From a bacterium (GTDB lineage Bacteria; UBP14; UBA6098; JAFGQG01): DNA of 10,805 bases. The notes beneath the pieces were generated by a model that was not told the origin of the DNA, did not search any database, and saw nothing but the letters and a program-made list of their open reading frames with translations. Of the stretch, positions 8,124 to 10,805 are shown in pieces. Made by a program: the position numbers and the translations under genes. The first letter of the stretch is position 1, and the number at the start of each line of letters is the position of its first letter. Where the stretch lies: NCBI GenBank assembly GCA_016930435.1, contig JAFGGQ010000143.1, positions 1-10,805 of the forward strand, in the 5' to 3' direction.

Positions 8124-8816
8124 TTAGTCCTTGAGGGCATACTGCAGGGCTGCTTTGGCAAGTAAGCGGGTGGAATCCAGGATGGGGAGAGGAGAGTCCC
8201 GCTCGGTGATCAGCAGTGGTATCTCCGTGCAACCCAGGATGACTCCCCCGCATCCCTGTTCCCGAAATTTCCGGATCACTTCAACATATTTTTCCCTGGA
8301 GGTGCAGTCTGATATTCCGAAAATAAGTTCCTGGAATATTATATCGTGGATCATGGTTTGATCTTCAGGGTCCGGCGCGACAACTTCTATTCCTTTGGGA
8401 TTCAGGATTTCGGGGTAAAATGGTCCTGACATTGTGAACCGGGTGCCCAGCAGTCCTACCTTATTAAATCCCATTTTATTGATCTCATTACCCACGACCT
8501 CAACGATGCTGATAAGTGGTATGGGCGAATGTTGTTCGGTGATCTTCCAGCATCGGTGGTTGGTGTTATCGGGGCAGATAGCGAAATTAGCGCCGCATGC
8601 AGCCAGTTTTTTTGCAGAATCCGCCAATACAAGGGCTACACCCTCCCAATCCCCACTGTAAACATGAGCAAAATAACGTTCCGGCTCATAGGTGTGCATG
8701 GTGATCTCGGGGTGATCGTAGTAACCGTAAACCCGGGATGCCTCAAGGCAGATAGTGCGGTAACAGAGAGCCGCCCCCTCAAAACTGTTACCAATAATTC
8801 CGATATGTTTTGGCAT
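8124..8816 (-). CDS. Aspartate/glutamate racemase family protein
   Basis: A 230-aa cytosolic protein of the PLP-independent aspartate/glutamate racemase superfamily (two-cysteine racemase fold). The N-terminus MPKHIGIIGNSFEGAALCYRT starts the first half-domain. The first catalytic-site motif is CPDNTNH at residues 81-87, with the NTxH signature but D83 where glutamate racemases have cysteine before N. The second is LGCTEIPLL with C196. GLLGTRFTM (121-129) is the usual loop motif, and PILDSTRLLA near the end is typical of the family. Loss of the first cysteine is known in the YgeA branch, where threonine replaces it, so racemase, epimerase or isomerase activity on an acidic or other amino acid is possible and the substrate is unproven. 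The ATG at 8816 has a strong AAGGAG at 8830-8825, 8 bases away. The coupled EamA transporter 2 bp downstream suggests a joint role in amino-acid metabolism or export. Confidence 0.82.
   Translation of the reverse strand: MPKHIGIIGNSFEGAALCYRTICLEASRVYGYYDHPEITMHTYEPERYFAHVYSGDWEGVALVLADSAKKLAACGANFAICPDNTNHRCWKITEQHSPIPLISIVEVVGNEINKMGFNKVGLLGTRFTMSGPFYPEILNPKGIEVVAPDPEDQTMIHDIIFQELIFGISDCTSREKYVEVIRKFREQGCGGVILGCTEIPLLITERDSPLPILDSTRLLAKAALQYALKD
8128..8132 (-). promoter_or_regulatory. Ribosome binding site that sets the TTG start of the transporter
   Basis: AAGGA on the minus strand lies in the final codons of the racemase gene, 6 bases before the TTG at 8121. It is the main sequence reason for choosing that start, and it implies that ribosomes ending the racemase can restart on the transporter. 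Confidence 0.65.
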
Positions 8817-8857
8817 TGAACTCTCTCCTTATATATTTAATTTATCCTGTATGTAAT

Positions 8858-8887
8858 TCTATAATTTATCACCCCATGAATTTTCAG
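8858..8887 (-). promoter_or_regulatory. Weak candidate promoter of the racemase-transporter unit
   Basis: On the minus strand, CTGAAA (8887-8882, four matches to TTGACA) and TATAGA (8863-8858, four matches to TATAAT) are separated by 18 bp. Transcription would start about 35 bases before the racemase ATG. The region is AT-rich, so chance matches are likely. It is listed because the 171-bp gap and a strong Shine-Dalgarno point to an independent transcript starting here. Confidence 0.25.
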
Positions 8888-8943
8888 ATGATAATTTCCT
8901 GGTTGGGTTTAATCATCGAAAATAAGTCCCGCAAAATAGGCGT

Positions 8944-8983
8944 AAAAAACCAAGGCTTTAATTTTGAGGCTTAAAAGAAAGCC
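8944..8983 (-). terminator. Candidate intrinsic terminator after the ogg gene
   Basis: Downstream of the glycosylase stop codon on the minus strand, GGCTTT (8983-8978) pairs with AAAGCC (8959-8954). After four bases (TTGG) comes a run of six T (8949-8944). An alternative shorter hairpin, GGCTT with AAGCC and a 6-base loop, uses the same left arm. The stem is only 5-6 bp, but the T-run and the position 4 bp past the stop codon support termination here. Confidence 0.45.
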
Positions 8984-8987
8984 CATT

Positions 8988-9638
8988 TTATTTAAACAAA
9001 CACCCCGCTTCCTTATACCACAGAATCAGATCAAGGTGATCGAGGGGTATTTTTATCTGTTTAGCAAACAGCTTCATCTTGTGTTCGATTTCAAGATATT
9101 TTTTCAGGGTAAGCGCTTTGGGAACCTCACTGATCACATCCAGTGCTGCCAGGTTTTTGAGAATGTGACGGTCCAGTATAGCGAGGTTCTTTCCATAGCC
9201 GATGTTTCGAAGGAAATGGCTGGCTTCCTTATAGCCCAGCCCGGCAATATTATTTACCAACCATTCCCGGACCCGGAATGGATTCCTGAACGAGTTCAAA
9301 ATGCCCCGAATAGTCATTTTAGCATCCGGCCCAAATCTCTCCCGGGCTTCTAATATCCGGCGTGCTTTAGTGTTCTTGAAACGTACTTTATTGAGTTCTG
9401 CAGCAAGCATCTCTGGGTTTCTGCATCCCCAGAGTTTTTTATCAGCCATACATTCCACCGCCTCCCAGCAGTACAGGGCTTTTGATTGGGGGGTTAAAAG
9501 GCAAAATGCCAGTTCAGCAAAAAGCTCCTCTTCAGTGCCTGTTTTCCCTACTATTTCGAATTCCCGAAGGCGTTCTGTTATGCTTTCTTTGATGGGATTG
9601 TAAAGATTCTGGATTTCCGCTAATAGTTGCTTTTCCAT
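8988..9638 (-). CDS. ogg: 8-oxoguanine DNA glycosylase/AP lyase, Ogg2 family
   Basis: A base-excision repair enzyme predicted to remove 8-oxoguanine from DNA and cleave the strand by its lyase activity. It is 216 aa, the compact size of the Ogg2 family known from archaea and Thermotoga. The HhH-GPD region is clear: the hairpin NNIAGLGYKEASHFLRNIG holds the catalytic lysine K137, and ILDRHIL holds the catalytic aspartate D156, 19 residues later, as expected. The helical N-terminal part contains FAELAFCLLTPQSKA (40-54). The protein ends in a lysine (K216) after LILWYKEAG; a C-terminal lysine and nearby tryptophan are features of Ogg2 base recognition. The Shine-Dalgarno is weak (GGAA about 10 bases upstream), but no better start exists. 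The gene follows the TldE-like gene by 37 bp and probably shares its transcript. Confidence 0.88.
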   Translation of the reverse strand: MEKQLLAEIQNLYNPIKESITERLREFEIVGKTGTEEELFAELAFCLLTPQSKALYCWEAVECMADKKLWGCRNPEMLAAELNKVRFKNTKARRILEARERFGPDAKMTIRGILNSFRNPFRVREWLVNNIAGLGYKEASHFLRNIGYGKNLAILDRHILKNLAALDVISEVPKALTLKKYLEIEHKMKLFAKQIKIPLDHLDLILWYKEAGCLFK

Positions 9639-9675
9639 TTAAGGTGTTCCATACTATTTTCAGTGGGAGCGCTTT

Positions 9676-10805
9676 TTAAAATTCGGTTCCGCTGGAAAAG
9701 CGGAAGGAGCGCAGTTTTAATGCGGGTACCAGGAATGAGCCTCCGAAAAAAGCCTCCGCACTTTCCAATTCGCTACCGACGAATTCGACATTTGAGAGCG
9801 CCTTGATGATGCTTTCGGTGAACCGCATGTTCTTAATGGGGTAGGCTACCCTGCCGTTTTCAACCATGAATGTTCCGTCCCGGGTCATACCGGTGAGGTT
9901 CATTTTCATGTGATCGAGGATATTAGTGTAATGGAAGTGAGTAACCAGTATTCCCTTTTTGGTAGAGCTTATCATTTCTTCGATGGAAGAGTTACCGGGT
10001 TCGATAAGCAGGTTAAGCGGTATGGGTCCGTATGGATTGGGTTGGGGAAGCTCATGCCCTGTGGTTTGGGCGTTCATCCTGGAGGCGGTGATCCGGCTAT
10101 GCACTACCCCACGGAAGATCCCCTTTTCGATTATGGGCACTCTTTCCCTGGGCATGCCTTCGTAATCGAAGGGAATGCCATTTGCCATGGGATGATAGGC
10201 ATCGTCGATGATACTAATCTTATCGTCGAAAACCTTCTGTCCGAATTTATCCTTCAGGAAGCTGGTCCCTTCTAAGATGGTTTGAGCGCCGAATGACATA
10301 TAACTCATAAAGATAAGGAACTCTGCCACTGCAGCGGGTTCTAAAATAACCTCGTACTCGCCGGGTTCGAGGGTTTTGGGATTGCGGCTGTCAAGGGCCA
10401 GTCGGATAGCCTTTTCAGTTAACTTTTCGAAGTCTATCTGGTCAACAGCGCGGTGATTGCACTCGCTCCAGCCGGAGACTTCCTCCCCTTCGGTGGTCAG
10501 ACTGAATACGGCGGCGGTAGATGGGTAATAGGCAAACAGGCCTTTGGTATTTCCAAGGGCCATATAACCGAACTCATTCTGGAGTATCCCAGCAGCCTGA
10601 AGACCATTTTTCTCGCAGCTTTTGATTGTTTCCCCGATCACTTCCGCCCGGTCCTCGGGAGAAAAGCTGGCCGTTCCCCAATTGAAATTATCTACAGGCT
10701 TGTATTCCTGGTATTTTAGAAGGGGCAGCAGGTCCTTATTGTCGGGTTGAGAATGTAGTATATTGTAGGCTTGTTCTACCGCCCATTTAAAGGAGCTCTC
10801 GTCAA
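9676..10805 (-). CDS. TldE/PmbA-like protein, 3' part (5' end beyond window)
   Basis: About 375 residues are visible of a protein whose family is usually near 440-450 aa; the frame stays open to the right edge, so the start is missing. A GTG near 10641 gives an internal in-frame valine, not the start. The C-terminal half has family signatures: IPFDYEGMPRERVPIIEKGIFRG, then LLIEPGNSS, and GMTRDGTFMVENG followed by PIKNMRFTESI about 45-70 residues from the end. The HExxxH zinc motif of the TldD protease subunit is absent from the visible part, which points to the non-catalytic TldE/PmbA partner. TldD-TldE heterodimers degrade unfolded peptides and mature some peptide products (for example microcin B17). 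A tldD gene would be expected just upstream, past the right edge. The ogg gene follows after 37 bp. Confidence 0.85.
   Translation of the reverse strand, partial: DESSFKWAVEQAYNILHSQPDNKDLLPLLKYQEYKPVDNFNWGTASFSPEDRAEVIGETIKSCEKNGLQAAGILQNEFGYMALGNTKGLFAYYPSTAAVFSLTTEGEEVSGWSECNHRAVDQIDFEKLTEKAIRLALDSRNPKTLEPGEYEVILEPAAVAEFLIFMSYMSFGAQTILEGTSFLKDKFGQKVFDDKISIIDDAYHPMANGIPFDYEGMPRERVPIIEKGIFRGVVHSRITASRMNAQTTGHELPQPNPYGPIPLNLLIEPGNSSIEEMISSTKKGILVTHFHYTNILDHMKMNLTGMTRDGTFMVENGRVAYPIKNMRFTESIIKALSNVEFVGSELESAEAFFGGSFLVPALKLRSFRFSSGTEF

Noticed and set aside
8122-8253. N-terminal extension of the transporter to an ATG at 8253
   Set aside because: It is a second-frame reading of the racemase 3' end, is hydrophilic and rich in H, P and S, and would overlap the racemase by 130 bp. 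The TTG at 8121 with a good Shine-Dalgarno fits the family length.
9910-10275. 121-codon plus-strand frame opposite the TldE-like gene
   Set aside because: The minus-strand reading has clear family signatures across the same bases, and the plus-strand product resembles nothing and has no Shine-Dalgarno of note.
1-10805. CRISPR arrays, insertion sequences, integrase genes or long direct repeats
   Set aside because: No regularly spaced repeats, transposase motifs or terminal inverted repeats were seen on either strand by eye.

Overview
The window comes from a bacterial chromosome of moderate, slightly AT-leaning composition. Translation signals are ordinary (AAGGA and AAGGAG Shine-Dalgarno sequences). 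I cannot place the organism reliably. An AddA/AddB-type helicase-nuclease pair, an Ogg2-type 8-oxoguanine glycosylase and a TldD/TldE-family protein suggest a bacterium outside the enteric group, possibly a Firmicutes or FCB-type lineage. There are no phage, transposon or CRISPR features.

Left edge (1-226): the 5' end of a tRNA gene on the minus strand runs off the window. A TTGACA-containing promoter candidate lies behind it. A separate promoter candidate with a perfect TATAAT drives the plus strand. Plus-strand operon (227-7192): an AddB-like nuclease subunit (1070 aa) is followed, with stop and start codons directly abutting, by an AddA-like helicase-nuclease (1250 aa). Together they should form a RecBCD-equivalent enzyme that resects double-strand breaks for RecA-dependent repair and degrades linear foreign DNA. 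AddA carries all the motor motifs. AddB has no Walker A. Both carry a complete PD-(D/E)XK nuclease, and both appear to have the four cysteines of an iron-sulfur staple around it, which is unexpected for AddA.

Convergent junction (7193-7236): 44 bp, with an 8-bp inverted repeat overlapping the end of addA and the end of the gene facing it, followed by a T5 run.

Minus-strand block (10805 down to 7237), in transcription order: a 3' part of a TldE/PmbA-like gene; an Ogg2 8-oxoguanine DNA glycosylase/lyase; a 171-bp gap with a terminator candidate and a weak promoter candidate; then an aspartate/glutamate-racemase-family gene; and, only 2 bp after it, a ten-helix EamA-type transporter that very probably starts at TTG. 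The last two look like one translationally coupled metabolic unit.

I found no convincing new multi-gene system. The most useful leads are the predicted two-cluster AddAB variant, the AddB without a P-loop, and the coupled racemase-transporter pair in which the racemase has aspartate where the first catalytic cysteine usually lies.
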